NCBI RefSeq assembly: GCF_011765465.1
Contig: NZ_CP050265.1
Span: forward strand, 62,001 to 126,000
Origin: Erythrobacter sp.
Lineage (GTDB): Bacteria > Pseudomonadota > Alphaproteobacteria > Sphingomonadales > Sphingomonadaceae
Length of the DNA stretch: 64,000 nucleotides
Direction: 5' to 3'
Of the stretch, positions 26,797 to 36,253 are shown piece after piece (within the stretch, counting starts at the first letter, position 1; every line of letters starts with the position of its first letter). The notes beneath the pieces were generated by a model. That model was not told where the DNA came from and did no database searches. It worked only from the letters and a program-made list of their open reading frames with translations. Position numbers and translations under genes: made by a program.

Positions 26797-28131
26797 TCAG
26801 CGCGCGACCCCCATGTCGCCCGAGCTCAGCGTCTCGCTGTCGTTCGCCGGCGCGGGGCCGGAGCGCAGCGCGTTCGCGGTCGGCCCTTCCTGCGGGGCGT
26901 GCTTGCCGAATTCCATGCGGGCGATGGAGCGGGCGTGGACCTCGTCCGGCCCGTCGGCAAGGCGCAGGGTGCGCTGGTTGGCATAGGCGCGCGCGAGGCC
27001 GTAGTCCTCCGACACGCCGCCGCCGCCATGGGCCTGGATCGCGTCGTCGATGATCCTCAATGCCATCATCGGCGCCTGCACCTTGATCATGGCGATTTCC
27101 TGCTTCGCCGCCTTGTTGCCGACCTTGTCCATCATGTCGGCGGCCTTGAGGCAGAGCAGGCGCGTCATGTCGATGTCGATGCGGGCGCGCGCGACGCGCT
27201 CTTCCCAGACCGAATGCTTGTAGATCGGCTTGCCGAAAGCCTCGCGCTCCTGCAGGCGCTTGCACATCTTCTCCAGCGCCTCTTCCGCGACGCCGATGGT
27301 CCTCATGCAGTGGTGGATGCGGCCCGGCCCGAGGCGCCCTTGCGCGATCTCGAAACCGCGCCCTTCGCCAAGGAGAATGTTCGAGGCGGGAACGCGCACG
27401 TCCTTCATCTCGACTTCCATGTGGCCGTGCGGCGCATCGTCATAGCCGAAGACCGGCAGGTGCCGCAGGATGTTCACGCCGGGGGTGTCGATCGGCATGA
27501 GGATCATCGACTGCTGCGCGTGGCGCTGGGCCTCGAAATCGGTCTTGCCCATGACGATCGCGACCTTGCAGCGCGGATCGCCGAGGCCCGACGACCACCA
27601 CTTGCGCCCGTTGATGACGTATTCGTCGCCGTCGCGCTCGATGCGGGTTTCGATGTTGGTGGCGTCGGAGGACGCGGTGTAAGGCTCGGTCATCAGGAAG
27701 GCGGAACGGATCTCGCCGTTCATCAGCGGGCGGAGCCATTCCTCCTTCTGCTCGCGCGTGCCGTAGCGGTGGAAGACTTCCATGTTGCCGGTGTCGGGCG
27801 CGGAGCAGTTGAACACTTCCGACGCCCAGCCGATGCGGCCCATTTCCTCGGCGCACAGGGCGTATTCGAGGTTGGTGAGGCCCGGCCCTTCGAATTCGAA
27901 GCTGTCGTCGACATGGTGGTGGCTGTCATTGCGCGGCGGCATGAACAGGTTCCAGATGCCCTCTTCCTTGGCCTTGGCCTTCAGCTCCTCGACGATGGGC
28001 AGGACCTTCCAGCGGTCGCCTTCGCGGTCCTGTTCGTCATAGGTGGGGACATTGGGGCGGATGTGCTTCTCGATGAAGCCGCGCACGCGGTCGCGCCAAT
28101 AGACCTGGCGTTCGGTGGGTTCGAAATCCAT
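26797..28131 (-). CDS. Acyl-CoA dehydrogenase, ACAD11-like
   Basis: 444 residues, full-length FAD-dependent dehydrogenase ([34 protein letters not shown], and [16 protein letters not shown]). The long N-terminal part and the [20 protein letters not shown] end resemble the dehydrogenase half of ACAD10/11. It lies upstream of the ADH and phosphotransferase genes. The 142-bp gap before the ADH gene contains a 10-bp inverted repeat (26688-26697/26742-26751). Confidence 0.9.
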   Translation of the reverse strand: MDFEPTERQVYWRDRVRGFIEKHIRPNVPTYDEQDREGDRWKVLPIVEELKAKAKEEGIWNLFMPPRNDSHHHVDDSFEFEGPGLTNLEYALCAEEMGRIGWASEVFNCSAPDTGNMEVFHRYGTREQKEEWLRPLMNGEIRSAFLMTEPYTASSDATNIETRIERDGDEYVINGRKWWSSGLGDPRCKVAIVMGKTDFEAQRHAQQSMILMPIDTPGVNILRHLPVFGYDDAPHGHMEVEMKDVRVPASNILLGEGRGFEIAQGRLGPGRIHHCMRTIGVAEEALEKMCKRLQEREAFGKPIYKHSVWEERVARARIDIDMTRLLCLKAADMMDKVGNKAAKQEIAMIKVQAPMMALRIIDDAIQAHGGGGVSEDYGLARAYANQRTLRLADGPDEVHARSIARMEFGKHAPQEGPTANALRSGPAPANDSETLSSGDMGVAR

Positions 28132-28235
28132 GGGGGAGTTCCTCTCTCGTCCTTAATTGCAATCGAATCTGATGGGTCGACCGTGGCAGAGGCAAATGCC
28201 AGCGCCAAGCTCCTATTTGCGAGGGGCTATGCCTG

Positions 28236-29729
28236 TCACCCGGTCTGCGGATGCTCCTTGGCCGGCGCCGCGGCAGCCTTGGCCGCCGCGCGCGGCTCGG
28301 CGGCGAGCGGGTCGGGTTCGCCCGCCGCGATGCGCGCATGGCGCGCGGCGACGCGGGCCTCGTGCTGTTCCTGCGTGATCGGGAAACGCGCGAGCCAGAA
28401 GGCGGCGAACACGGCCAGCACCGCGGTGACGAGGATGTAGAGGATCGCGAGCCAAGCCGCGACCGAATCGCTCACCTCGGCCTGCGGCGTGCCCGGCTCC
28501 AGCCCGATCATCGACACGATCAGCCCGCTCAGCATGATGCCCCCGCCGGTGGCGCATTTCTGGATCAGCCAGTTGCCCGAATAGAAGGTCGCCTCGGCCC
28601 GCTTGCCGGTGCGTTCCTCGAAAGCCTCGACGATCTCGGCCACCATCGAGGTCGCCGAAATGCTCGAAATGACGCCCGCCGTGTTGGCGAGGACCATGAA
28701 GGTCATGAAGCCGATGGTCGAGGCGGTCCCGCCCGTGGTCGGCCACATCCCGACGAGGAAGAGCGTATAGGGGATGGCCATGATCCCGAGCGCGGCGAGC
28801 GCGCCGATGGCGGCGGTCATCTGCTTGCCGAAACGGCGGTGGAGCGGCCCTGCGAGCAGGAACATGAAGACCACCGACAGCCCCAGCACCAGCGGATAGA
28901 CGACGAAGGCGCGCTCTGAGAACTGCCAGACATATTGCGTCACGTAGATCGTGATCGACAGCGTCACGCCGTGACTGACATAGGTCGCAAGTCCCCCCAG
29001 CGCGAATATGACGAAGGCGTGTTCGCGGAAGGCGTCGATGATCTCGCCGAAGGCATCGGACAGCGAAAAGCGCCCCGGCGGCTCGGCGGGGCGCTGCGCG
29101 ACATAGCGGTGCTGCCCCGCGGCCGAGCCGATCACCGAAGCGGCGATCACGATCGCGCCGACCACGCCGTAGGTCGCATAGCCTTCGGGCTGCATCCGCG
29201 CGGCCTCGGTCGGCAGGAAGACCGCGAAGGTGAGCAGCATCATCAGCAATCCGCCGACCCAGCCGAACAGGAAGCGGAACCGGAACAGCGTGGTGCGCGC
29301 GACGTAATCGTCGGTGATTTCCGGCACGAGGCTGACCGAGGGAACCTCGCAGGCCGACAGCAGCAGCCGCACCCCGACCGCGAGCGCGACGATTTCCCAG
29401 AAGCTGGGCGTGCCGGTGAAGGGTGGGGACCACAACAGGGTCCACATCAGCGCGAGCGGGATCGGCGCGACGTAGAGCCACGGCAGCCGCCTGCCCCAGC
29501 GGGTATAGGTGCGGTCCGACAAGTGCCCGATCAGCGGGTCGACGAAGGCATCGATCACCAGCGCCGTGGCGAGCGCGAGCGAGACGAGCCACGCATCGAC
29601 ACCCAGCACGAGATTGTAGAAGGGCAGCAGGAAATAGAGGAACCCGCCGTCCTTCACCCCGAAGGCGACCGCGCCGAGCCCGTTGAAGAACCTGAGGTCG
29701 AGCGGCAGCTTGCCCTTCACGAAGCTCAC
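28236..29729 (-). CDS. GPH/MFS-type transporter
   Basis: 497 residues from a GTG start; about 12 hydrophobic helices. DAFVDPLIGHLSDRTYTRWG RRLPW is the loop signature of the glycoside-pentoside-hexuronide (MFS_2) group. Ends with a long Ala-rich cytoplasmic tail (AAEPRAAAKAAAAPAKEHP). The location between acyl-CoA dehydrogenase genes suggests uptake of a lipid or steroid-like substrate instead of sugar, as inference. A longer ORF to 29903 exists, but its first ~58 residues are Arg-rich and unlike protein. Confidence 0.8.
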   Translation of the reverse strand: MSFVKGKLPLDLRFFNGLGAVAFGVKDGGFLYFLLPFYNLVLGVDAWLVSLALATALVIDAFVDPLIGHLSDRTYTRWGRRLPWLYVAPIPLALMWTLLWSPPFTGTPSFWEIVALAVGVRLLLSACEVPSVSLVPEITDDYVARTTLFRFRFLFGWVGGLLMMLLTFAVFLPTEAARMQPEGYATYGVVGAIVIAASVIGSAAGQHRYVAQRPAEPPGRFSLSDAFGEIIDAFREHAFVIFALGGLATYVSHGVTLSITIYVTQYVWQFSERAFVVYPLVLGLSVVFMFLLAGPLHRRFGKQMTAAIGALAALGIMAIPYTLFLVGMWPTTGGTASTIGFMTFMVLANTAGVISSISATSMVAEIVEAFEERTGKRAEATFYSGNWLIQKCATGGGIMLSGLIVSMIGLEPGTPQAEVSDSVAAWLAILYILVTAVLAVFAAFWLARFPITQEQHEARVAARHARIAAGEPDPLAAEPRAAAKAAAAPAKEHPQTG

Positions 29730-29983
29730 GCGCCGCCCCCTCTCGCGCGCGGCGCGGGGGCGCTTCCGGCGAATCCGGACCTCGCGATCATGCCCTTGTC
29801 CTCTCCATCTCTCTCGGGCGCGAGAGTGGCCTTCCGGCGCGGCTTCGTCAATCGCGCTCACCTTGACGCTACGGCATCCCGGCTTGCCCGTTTCGCAAGC
29901 CAAGAGCGCTTGCGGCGCCCGCGAAAATCACGCTAACGTAAAGGTCAAGTGGGAGCTTACGAACAAACGAGGAGAGTCGGATC

Positions 29984-31177
29984 ATGAGCGATCTGGAACA
30001 ATTCCGCATGGAAACGCGGGCCTGGCTCGAGGCGAACTGCCCGGCCGAAATGCGCGAGCCCGTCCGCGACGAGGACGACGTCTATTGGGGCGGGCGCAAC
30101 GCCACCTTCAAGAACGATGCGCAGAAGGCGTGGTTCGACGCCTGCGTCGAAAAGGGCTACACCGTCCCGGCATGGCCCAAGGCATACGGCGGCGCGGGTC
30201 TTTCCGCTCCTGAAGCCAAGGTGCTGCGCGAGGAAATGGCCCGCATCAACGCGCGCCCGCCGCTTTCGTCCTTCGGCATCTGGATGCTCGGCCCGGCGCT
30301 GCTGCATTTCGGCACGGAAGGCCAGAAGCAGCGCTTCCTCAATGAAATCGCGCGCGGCGAAATCCGCTGGTGCCAGGGCTATTCGGAGCCGGGTTCGGGC
30401 AGCGACCTCGTCAGCCTTCAGACCTATGGCGAGGACAAGGGCGATCACTGGGTGGTGAACGGCCAGAAGGTCTGGACCTCCTACGCCGATCACTGCGACT
30501 GGATCTTCTGCCTCGTTCGCACGGACAAGCAGAACAAGTACCAGGGCATCACCTTCATGCTGATCGACATGGAAACGCAGGGCGTCTCCACCAAGCCGAT
30601 CAAGCTCATCAGCGGCAATTCGCCCTTCTGCGAGACCTTCCTCGAGGACGTGAAGGTTCCCAAGTCCTATGGCGACGACATCCCGGCGCAGGTGGGCGAG
30701 GTCAATCGCGGCTGGGACGTCGCGAAATACCTGCTCGGCCATGAGCGCGAGATGATCTCGGGCGCGGGCGGCGGCGACCGCACGGCGGCGATCGGCGCGG
30801 CGATGAAGCGTCATGCGGCGCAGAACGGCGACGAGCTCGACCCCGTGCTGCGCGCCGAGCTCGCCATGTTCGACGTCGACGCGCTCGCCTATGGTTGCAT
30901 GGGCGAGAAGTTCCTCGACGAGATCAAGGCGGGCAAGACCCACCCCGCGCAGCCCAACATGATGAAATACGCCGGGACCGAGCTCAACAAGCGCCGCCAT
31001 GAGCTGATGATGGCAGCCGGCGGCTCGCGCAGCCTCGAATGGGAGAGCGAGGAAACCGGCGGCGGCAAGCCGGCGCGCAACTGGCTGCGCACCAAGGCGA
31101 ACTCGATCGAGGGCGGCACCTCGGAAATCATGCTCAACGTGGTTTCCAAGCGCATCCTCGAACTGCCGGGCGGCTGA
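29984..31177 (+). CDS. Acyl-CoA dehydrogenase (FadE-type)
   Basis: 397 residues. FAD/acyl-CoA dehydrogenase with WCQGYSEPGSGSDLVSLQTY, GQKVWTSYADHCDWIFCLVR and the C-terminal NSIEGGTSEIMLNVVSKRIL. This subfamily often forms heteromers with a second dehydrogenase in bacterial steroid or branched-lipid catabolism, and the next gene is such a partner. RBS GAGGAG lies at 29970-29975. Divergent from the transporter. Confidence 0.9.
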   Translation: MSDLEQFRMETRAWLEANCPAEMREPVRDEDDVYWGGRNATFKNDAQKAWFDACVEKGYTVPAWPKAYGGAGLSAPEAKVLREEMARINARPPLSSFGIWMLGPALLHFGTEGQKQRFLNEIARGEIRWCQGYSEPGSGSDLVSLQTYGEDKGDHWVVNGQKVWTSYADHCDWIFCLVRTDKQNKYQGITFMLIDMETQGVSTKPIKLISGNSPFCETFLEDVKVPKSYGDDIPAQVGEVNRGWDVAKYLLGHEREMISGAGGGDRTAAIGAAMKRHAAQNGDELDPVLRAELAMFDVDALAYGCMGEKFLDEIKAGKTHPAQPNMMKYAGTELNKRRHELMMAAGGSRSLEWESEETGGGKPARNWLRTKANSIEGGTSEIMLNVVSKRILELPGG

Positions 31178-31285
31178 TCCGGCGCATCACGAATGACGGG
31201 CGGGCCGCTTCCGGCGAGACGGGAGCGGCCCGCTGACCATCCGACACCCAGACGACCTGAGACAAGAGAGAGGAACCCGCCCGCC

Positions 31286-32425
31286 ATGCCCCTTTACCAC
31301 GACGAAGACCAGGCAATGCTGGCCGACACCGCCAGCAGCTTCATGGCCGAGGAAGGCAATATCGCCAAGCAGCTGCGCCACTGGCGCGACCGCGACTGCA
31401 AGGACGGCTTCGGCCACGACCTGTGGAAGCAGATGGCCGAACTCGGCTTCAACGGCATCCTTGTCGACGAGGCCGACGGCGGGCTCGGCATGGGCCACGT
31501 CGAGGCGGGCATCGTGCTCGAGGAAATCGGGCGCAACCTCACGCCGTCGCCGTTCCTGACCTCCTCGGTGCTCGCCGCGACCGCATTGAAGCACGGCTCG
31601 GACGACCTCAAGGGCCGCTATCTTCCCGGCCTCGTCGCGGGCGATTCCGTCTTCGCCGTGGCGATCGACGAGACCGCCAAGCACCGCCCCGAACGCATCA
31701 CCACCCGCGCGGAAAAGTCGGGCAACGGCTTCAGGCTGACCGGTTCCAAGAGCTTCGTCGTCTACGGCGGCAGCGCCGACATGATCGTGGTCGCCGCGCG
31801 CACTTCGGGTGCGGACAACGAGACCGACGGCATCACCCTTTTCGCCGTGCCGAAGGACGCTAAGGGCATGAGCCATGACGCGGTGCGGCTGGTCGATTCC
31901 TCGATGGCGACGCACACGAAATTCGACGGCGTCGAACTCGACGGCGATGCCGTGATCGGCGAAGTCGACGGCGGGCGCGAAGTGCTCGACGCGATGCTGC
32001 GCGCCGGGCGCATCGGCGCGGCGGCGGAAGGCGTCGGCGTCGCGCGCGGGGCGATGGATCGCACGGTCGACTATCTCAAGCAGCGCAAGCAGTTCGGCAA
32101 GCTCATCGGCGAATTCCAGGCGCTCCAGCACCGCGCCGCGCACCTCTATTCCGAAGTCGAGATCGCCCGCGCGGTCACGATCAAGACCCAGCAACTGCTC
32201 GACGCGGGCGCGGAAAGCGCGGACATGATGACTTCTGTCGCCAAGGCCAAGGTCGCCAAGACCGCGCGGCTTGCCGTGCAGGAAGGCGTCCAGATGCACG
32301 GCGGGATCGGAATGACCGACGAATACGACATCGGCCTGTTCATGAAGCGCGACCGGGCGCTCGCCGAATTCCTCGGCGATGCCTACTACCACGCGAACCG
32401 CGTGGCCGAACTGTCGGGCTATTGA
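31286..32425 (+). CDS. Acyl-CoA dehydrogenase partner subunit
   Basis: 379 residues, ATG 31286 with AGAGAGAGG before it. Acyl-CoA dehydrogenase fold (QMAELGFNGILVDEADGGLG, RKQFGKLIGEFQALQHRAAH, EGVQMHGGIGMTDEYDIGLF). The preceding gene likely supplies the other subunit of an alpha2beta2 enzyme, as known for steroid-degrading FadE pairs. In-frame extension to 31193 is not supported. Confidence 0.88.
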   Translation: MPLYHDEDQAMLADTASSFMAEEGNIAKQLRHWRDRDCKDGFGHDLWKQMAELGFNGILVDEADGGLGMGHVEAGIVLEEIGRNLTPSPFLTSSVLAATALKHGSDDLKGRYLPGLVAGDSVFAVAIDETAKHRPERITTRAEKSGNGFRLTGSKSFVVYGGSADMIVVAARTSGADNETDGITLFAVPKDAKGMSHDAVRLVDSSMATHTKFDGVELDGDAVIGEVDGGREVLDAMLRAGRIGAAAEGVGVARGAMDRTVDYLKQRKQFGKLIGEFQALQHRAAHLYSEVEIARAVTIKTQQLLDAGAESADMMTSVAKAKVAKTARLAVQEGVQMHGGIGMTDEYDIGLFMKRDRALAEFLGDAYYHANRVAELSGY

Positions 32426-32436
32426 GGAGCAGCGCA

Positions 32437-33252
32437 ATGAACGTGCAGGAACTCTTCAGCCTCGATGGCCGCATCGCGCTCGTCACCGGGGGCAGCCGCG
32501 GGATCGGCAAGATGTTCGTCGAAGGCTTGCTCTCGGCGGGCGCGGCGAAGGTCTACATCTCGGCCCGCAAGGTCGAGCAGATGCAGGACACCATTGCCGA
32601 GTTCGACAAGGCTTTCGGCGAGGGCAAGGTGATCGGCATCCCCGCCGACCTCAGCCAGATGGACGGGATCGAGGCGCTCGCCGCCGAAATGGCCAAGCGC
32701 GAGGACAGGCTCGACATCCTCATCAACAACGCGGGCGCCGCGTGGGGCCAGCCCTATCTCGAATTCTCCGAGGCCGGCTGGCACCGGACGATGGACCTCA
32801 ACGTCAAGACGCCGTTCTTCCTCACGCAGAAGCTCCACGAACTCCTCGTCGTGGGCGGCAAGGGCGACCACCCGGCGAAGGTCATCCACGTCTCCTCGAT
32901 AGACGGGCAGCGGATCAACCCGTGGGAGACCTATGCCTACCAGGCGTCGAAAGCGGGCGTGATCCAGCTCACCCGGCGCATGGCCGCGCGGCTCATTCAG
33001 GACAACATCGTCGTCACCTCGATCGCGCCGGGCGCTTTCGCATCCGAGATGAACAGGGCCGCCAAGAACGCGCCCGACGCCTCGGCGAGCGTCATTCCGG
33101 CGAAGCGGATCGGCAGCCCGGAAGACATGGCGGCCGCCGCGATCTACCTGTGCAGCCGCGCGGGCGACTATGTCGTGGGCGAGACGCTGACGGTCGACGG
33201 CGGGGTGGTGAACGCCGCGCTGCCATCGAGCTTCAACGACCCCGCAGGCTGA
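32437..33252 (+). CDS. SDR oxidoreductase (RhlG/FabG-like)
   Basis: 271 residues from ATG 32437 (GAGGAG at 32424-32429). Classical short-chain dehydrogenase: TGGSRGIG cofactor loop, INNAG, Ser in HVSSIDGQ and catalytic YAYQASKAGVIQLTRR. Probably NAD(P)-dependent 3-hydroxyacyl oxidation in the same acyl-CoA operon. It follows the dehydrogenase by 11 nt. Confidence 0.9.
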   Translation: MNVQELFSLDGRIALVTGGSRGIGKMFVEGLLSAGAAKVYISARKVEQMQDTIAEFDKAFGEGKVIGIPADLSQMDGIEALAAEMAKREDRLDILINNAGAAWGQPYLEFSEAGWHRTMDLNVKTPFFLTQKLHELLVVGGKGDHPAKVIHVSSIDGQRINPWETYAYQASKAGVIQLTRRMAARLIQDNIVVTSIAPGAFASEMNRAAKNAPDASASVIPAKRIGSPEDMAAAAIYLCSRAGDYVVGETLTVDGGVVNAALPSSFNDPAG

Positions 33253-33257
33253 GAGAG

Positions 33258-33277
33258 CCCGGCCCTTTCGGGCCGGG
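33258..33277 (+). terminator. Hairpin ending the acyl-CoA operon
   Basis: Perfect 8-bp stem CCCGGCCC-TTTC-GGGCCGGG six bases after the SDR stop. No T-run follows, but position and strength suit an operon end. Confidence 0.6.
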
Positions 33278-33454
33278 TCCGCGGGCCGGGGCCCAAAGGC
33301 GCGCTTGGCACTCTCGCGCAAGGATTGCCAAGTGCAAGCGCGCTTCGCCGCACGAAAATGTCGGTGGATAATCGCAGGCCGCAAGAATTGACTGCTTAAC
33401 CCTTTCGCGCCAGCATCCTTCCCGAGAGGAGGAGGCTGACGCGAAGGAGTGCGC

Positions 33455-33724
33455 ATGGCGTATCGGGATTTCGAAAGACAGCTGCGGGGCGAGGGCCTGC
33501 TCACGGCCGAGATCTTCTATTTCTTCCCCGACTATCCCTCGCTGATCCAGCAATTCGTCTGGCAGGATTACGACGAGGCTCCGGACTACCCGATATTGTT
33601 CCGCTTCCTCGACCACTGGCGGCGCGAGATCGAGGCGGCGATCCACTCGGTCCGGATCGCGCACGAACGCAGCCTCGGCCCGCGCGAATTCCGCCACGTC
33701 GACGGGGAGTTCCGGCTCCAGTAA
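33455..33724 (+). CDS. usg: Usg-family protein
   Basis: 89 residues. LLTAEIFYFFPDYPSLIQQF, VWQDYDEAPDYPIL, FLDHWRREIEAAIHSVRIAH and PREFRHVDGEFRL match the alphaproteobacterial Usg family, sometimes described as a possible partner of phosphoribosylanthranilate isomerase; the function is not proven. AAGGAG lies just before ATG 33455. No trp genes nearby. Convergent with gmk. Confidence 0.8.
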   Translation: MAYRDFERQLRGEGLLTAEIFYFFPDYPSLIQQFVWQDYDEAPDYPILFRFLDHWRREIEAAIHSVRIAHERSLGPREFRHVDGEFRLQ

Positions 33725-33743
33725 GGCCGGAGGCGAGGGGCGG

Positions 33744-34406
33744 TCAGCCCGCCATCAGCTCGCGCACGAAGGGGATGAGCCCGGTCTGGCGCTGGCGCTT
33801 CATCCGCTCGGCATCGAGGATTTCGCGCACCTTGCCGAAGCATTGCTGCACGTCGTCATTGATGACGACATAGTCGTATCCGTCCCAGTGGCTGATTTCC
33901 GCCCGGGCGCGTTCCATGCGGCCCTGTATCACCTCTTCGCTGTCGGTGGCGCGGCTGCGCAGGCGGCGGTGGAGTTCGTCGATCGAGGGCGGCAGGATGA
34001 AGACGCGCACCACGTCCTGCTGGTCCTTCTGGTAGAGCTGCTGCGTGCCCTGCCAGTCGATGTCGAAGAGGAAATCCTGCCCTTCCTTCAGCGCCGCGCG
34101 GATGATCCCCTTGGGCGTGCCGTAGCGATAGCCGAAGACGTGCGCCCATTCGTAGAAGTCGTCTTCTTCGACCATCGCGTCGAATTCGGCATCGCTCCTG
34201 AAATGGTAGTGCACCCCGTCGACCTCGCCCGGACGCGGCGGGCGGGTGGTGACCGAGACCGACAGCTTTATCTCGGGGTCCTGCTCAAGCAGCATCCGCG
34301 ACAGCGTCGTCTTGCCCGCGCCCGAGGGCGAGGAGAGGATGAACATGAGGCCCCGGCGCTTGAGCGCCGGCGATTGGGTCGGGCTGGATGGGGGAGGCGT
34401 GTCCAT
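33744..34406 (-). CDS. gmk: Guanylate kinase
   Basis: 220 residues from ATG 34406. P-loop SSPSGAGKTTLSRM, GMP-binding VTTRPPRPGEVDGVHYHF and DIDWQGTQQL are intact. Phosphorylates GMP to GDP with ATP. A 55-residue in-frame extension upstream is Arg/Ser-rich and rejected. The (p)ppGpp enzyme gene elsewhere in this window acts on the same nucleotide pool. Confidence 0.97.
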   Translation of the reverse strand: MDTPPPSSPTQSPALKRRGLMFILSSPSGAGKTTLSRMLLEQDPEIKLSVSVTTRPPRPGEVDGVHYHFRSDAEFDAMVEEDDFYEWAHVFGYRYGTPKGIIRAALKEGQDFLFDIDWQGTQQLYQKDQQDVVRVFILPPSIDELHRRLRSRATDSEEVIQGRMERARAEISHWDGYDYVVINDDVQQCFGKVREILDAERMKRQRQTGLIPFVRELMAG

Positions 34407-34437
34407 GCGCCCCGTTGCCCCAAGCGTGGGGGCTAAA

Positions 34438-34878
34438 TCAAGTCTCGCGCGCGGGCGCGGCCTTGCGCTGCTTGCGGCGGCGCAGCTGGCGGGCCTTGCC
34501 GCGGTCGTAGAGCGTCTTCGCCGCGAGCCCGCCCGCGACGAGCGCAAGGCCGGGAAGCGACCCGGTCGCAAGCCGGCTCGCCCCGAACAGGCCGACGGTG
34601 CGGATGAGGCCCTTGCCGTCCTTGAACTTGGCGACCTTATCGGGGTCGTATTCTTCGAGCAGCATCCGGTCCTTCAGCTTGCGGCGCAGGAACAGGCTGC
34701 TGCCGCGCAGGACGATGTCGGCGATCATCAGGTTGGTGTTGGGGTCGGGGCTGGGCATCGCCCGGCTCGCCCGGCGGGGCTTGGGACCATCGGCGGGCGG
34801 GAGCCTGTCGGGGTTCTCCGGGTCTTGGCGGTCGACGCTGTCCTGCGCGTCGTGTTCCGGGGGGTGGGGCGATGCCAT
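34438..34878 (-). CDS. Conserved-looking hypothetical protein
   Basis: 146 residues: a polar Asp/Pro-rich N-terminus (~45), a basic segment NLMIADIVLRGSSLFLRRKL, a short hydrophobic helix (GSLPGLALVAGGLAAKTLY) and a very basic tail. Possibly membrane-associated. No named family recognised. It lies 7 nt after sspB and 31 nt before gmk in the same direction, so it is probably co-transcribed. Confidence 0.6.
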   Translation of the reverse strand: MASPHPPEHDAQDSVDRQDPENPDRLPPADGPKPRRASRAMPSPDPNTNLMIADIVLRGSSLFLRRKLKDRMLLEEYDPDKVAKFKDGKGLIRTVGLFGASRLATGSLPGLALVAGGLAAKTLYDRGKARQLRRRKQRKAAPARET

Positions 34879-34885
34879 CGCGGCG

Positions 34886-35383
34886 CTATTTCTTCCTTCC
34901 GAAATCGACCGTCACCACGTTCGAGCCGTCCCCGTCGTCCCCGCCTTCGGGATCGCCCGCTTCGCCGTCGTTTTCCGCGTCCTCGTGTTCCTCGTGCGGC
35001 AATTCCTCCACCGAAGTCTGGAATTGCAAGCCGAAATCGACCGCCGGGTCGACGAATGCGGTGATCGCCGCGAAGGGGATCTGCAGCTTTGCCGGGATCT
35101 GGTTGAACGACAGGCCGACGGTGAAGTCCTCCTCGCGCACTTCGAGATCCCAGAACTTGTTCTGGAGCACGATCGTCATCTCGTCGGGGAAACGGTCGCG
35201 CAGGTGCTGCGGGATGGAGACGCCGGGCGCGGCGGTCTTGAAGGTGATGTAGAAATGGTGGTTGCCCGGCAGCGTCCCGCCGCCGCTTTCGATTTCGCCG
35301 AGCACGCGGCCGACGACGGCGCGCAGCGCTTCCTGCACGATCTCGTCGTAGGGGATCAGGCTGTCGGGCGTTTCTTCGCTCAT
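34886..35383 (-). CDS. sspB: ClpXP adaptor SspB, alpha type
   Basis: 165 residues. LIPYDEIVQEALRAVVGRVL, GNHHFYITFKTAAPGVSIP and FDVGLSFN-like EEDFTVGLSFNQIPAKLQIP belong to the alphaproteobacterial SspB that tethers ssrA-tagged substrates to ClpX. An acidic linker (EEHEDAENDGEAGDPEGG) precedes the C-terminal NVVTVDFGRKK, which corresponds to the ClpX-docking tail. Confidence 0.93.
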   Translation of the reverse strand: MSEETPDSLIPYDEIVQEALRAVVGRVLGEIESGGGTLPGNHHFYITFKTAAPGVSIPQHLRDRFPDEMTIVLQNKFWDLEVREEDFTVGLSFNQIPAKLQIPFAAITAFVDPAVDFGLQFQTSVEELPHEEHEDAENDGEAGDPEGGDDGDGSNVVTVDFGRKK

Positions 35384-35510
35384 ATCGCGTTGAATCGTGG
35401 CGAGCCTTGCCAGCGCGGTCAAGCGTTTCGTGCGGGCTTCGCGCAATTGCCGGGCGGCGGAGCGGCGTCGCCCCACTTGCGCCCTGCGGCGACACGCCTA
35501 TAGCGCGGCC

Positions 35511-36134
35511 ATGACCAGCCTTCCCGACAATTCCGCGCCGGCGCGCACGGGTTCGGTCTCGCGCAACACGGCCGAGACGAAAATCGCGATTCAAGTCGAT
35601 CTCGACGGGACCGGGGCCTATGACGTGTCGACCGGCATCGGCTTTCTCGATCACATGGTCGAACAGTTCAGCCGCCACTCGCTGATCGACGTGACGATGA
35701 AGGTCGAGGGCGACCTCCACGTGGACCAGCACCACACGACCGAGGACTCGGCGATCGCGCTGGGGCAGGCGCTGTCGCAGGCGCTGGGCGACAAGGCCGG
35801 GATCGGTCGCTACGGCCACGCCTATTCGCCGATGGACGAGACGCTGAGCCGCGTCGCGCTCGACATTTCGGGGCGGCCCTACCTCGTGTGGAAAGCGGGC
35901 TTCACGCAGGAGAAGCTGGGCGAATGGGACACCGAGCTGATCGAGCACTGGTTCCATTCGGTCGCCCAGAGCGCCGGGATCACCCTGCACATGGAACTGC
36001 TCTACGGCACGAACAATCACCACATCTGCGAAAGCCTCTACAAGGGCTTCGCCCGCGCGATGCGGCAGGCGGTGGAGCGCGATCCGAGGAAGGCCGGCGC
36101 GATCCCGAGCACGAAGGGCCAGCTCGGTGGATGA
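35511..36134 (+). CDS. hisB: Imidazoleglycerol-phosphate dehydratase
   Basis: 207 residues, monofunctional type without the phosphatase domain of enterobacterial HisB. Metal-binding motifs [14 protein letters not shown] ([18 protein letters not shown]), [13 protein letters not shown] and [20 protein letters not shown] are intact. Sixth step of histidine biosynthesis. First gene of the his run here; a structured repeat lies between it and hisH. Confidence 0.97.
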   Translation: MTSLPDNSAPARTGSVSRNTAETKIAIQVDLDGTGAYDVSTGIGFLDHMVEQFSRHSLIDVTMKVEGDLHVDQHHTTEDSAIALGQALSQALGDKAGIGRYGHAYSPMDETLSRVALDISGRPYLVWKAGFTQEKLGEWDTELIEHWFHSVAQSAGITLHMELLYGTNNHHICESLYKGFARAMRQAVERDPRKAGAIPSTKGQLGG

Positions 36135-36149
36135 TGGGGTGAAAGCATC

Positions 36150-36250
36150 GGTCGCGCAGCGACCGCAAGGCCAAGCGGCCGCCCGCAGCGGGTGCAGCTT
36201 TGCTGCGCGTCTAGCGAGGACCGCTCGCCCGGATGGGCGAGCGGAAAACA
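36150..36250 (+). repeat. GGAT-loop palindromic repeat, copy R4 (hisB-hisH)
   Basis: Stem-loop I GGTCGC-GCA-GCGACC (36150-36164), GCAAGG, a middle hairpin GCAGC-TTT-GCTGC (36194-36206), GCGAGGA, and stem-loop II CCGCTCGCCC-GGAT-GGGCGAGCGG (36221-36244), perfect over 10 bp, then an A-rich tail reaching the hisH start. Same order as R1/R2 near 8 kb. Confidence 0.85.
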
Positions 36251-36253
36251 CAA

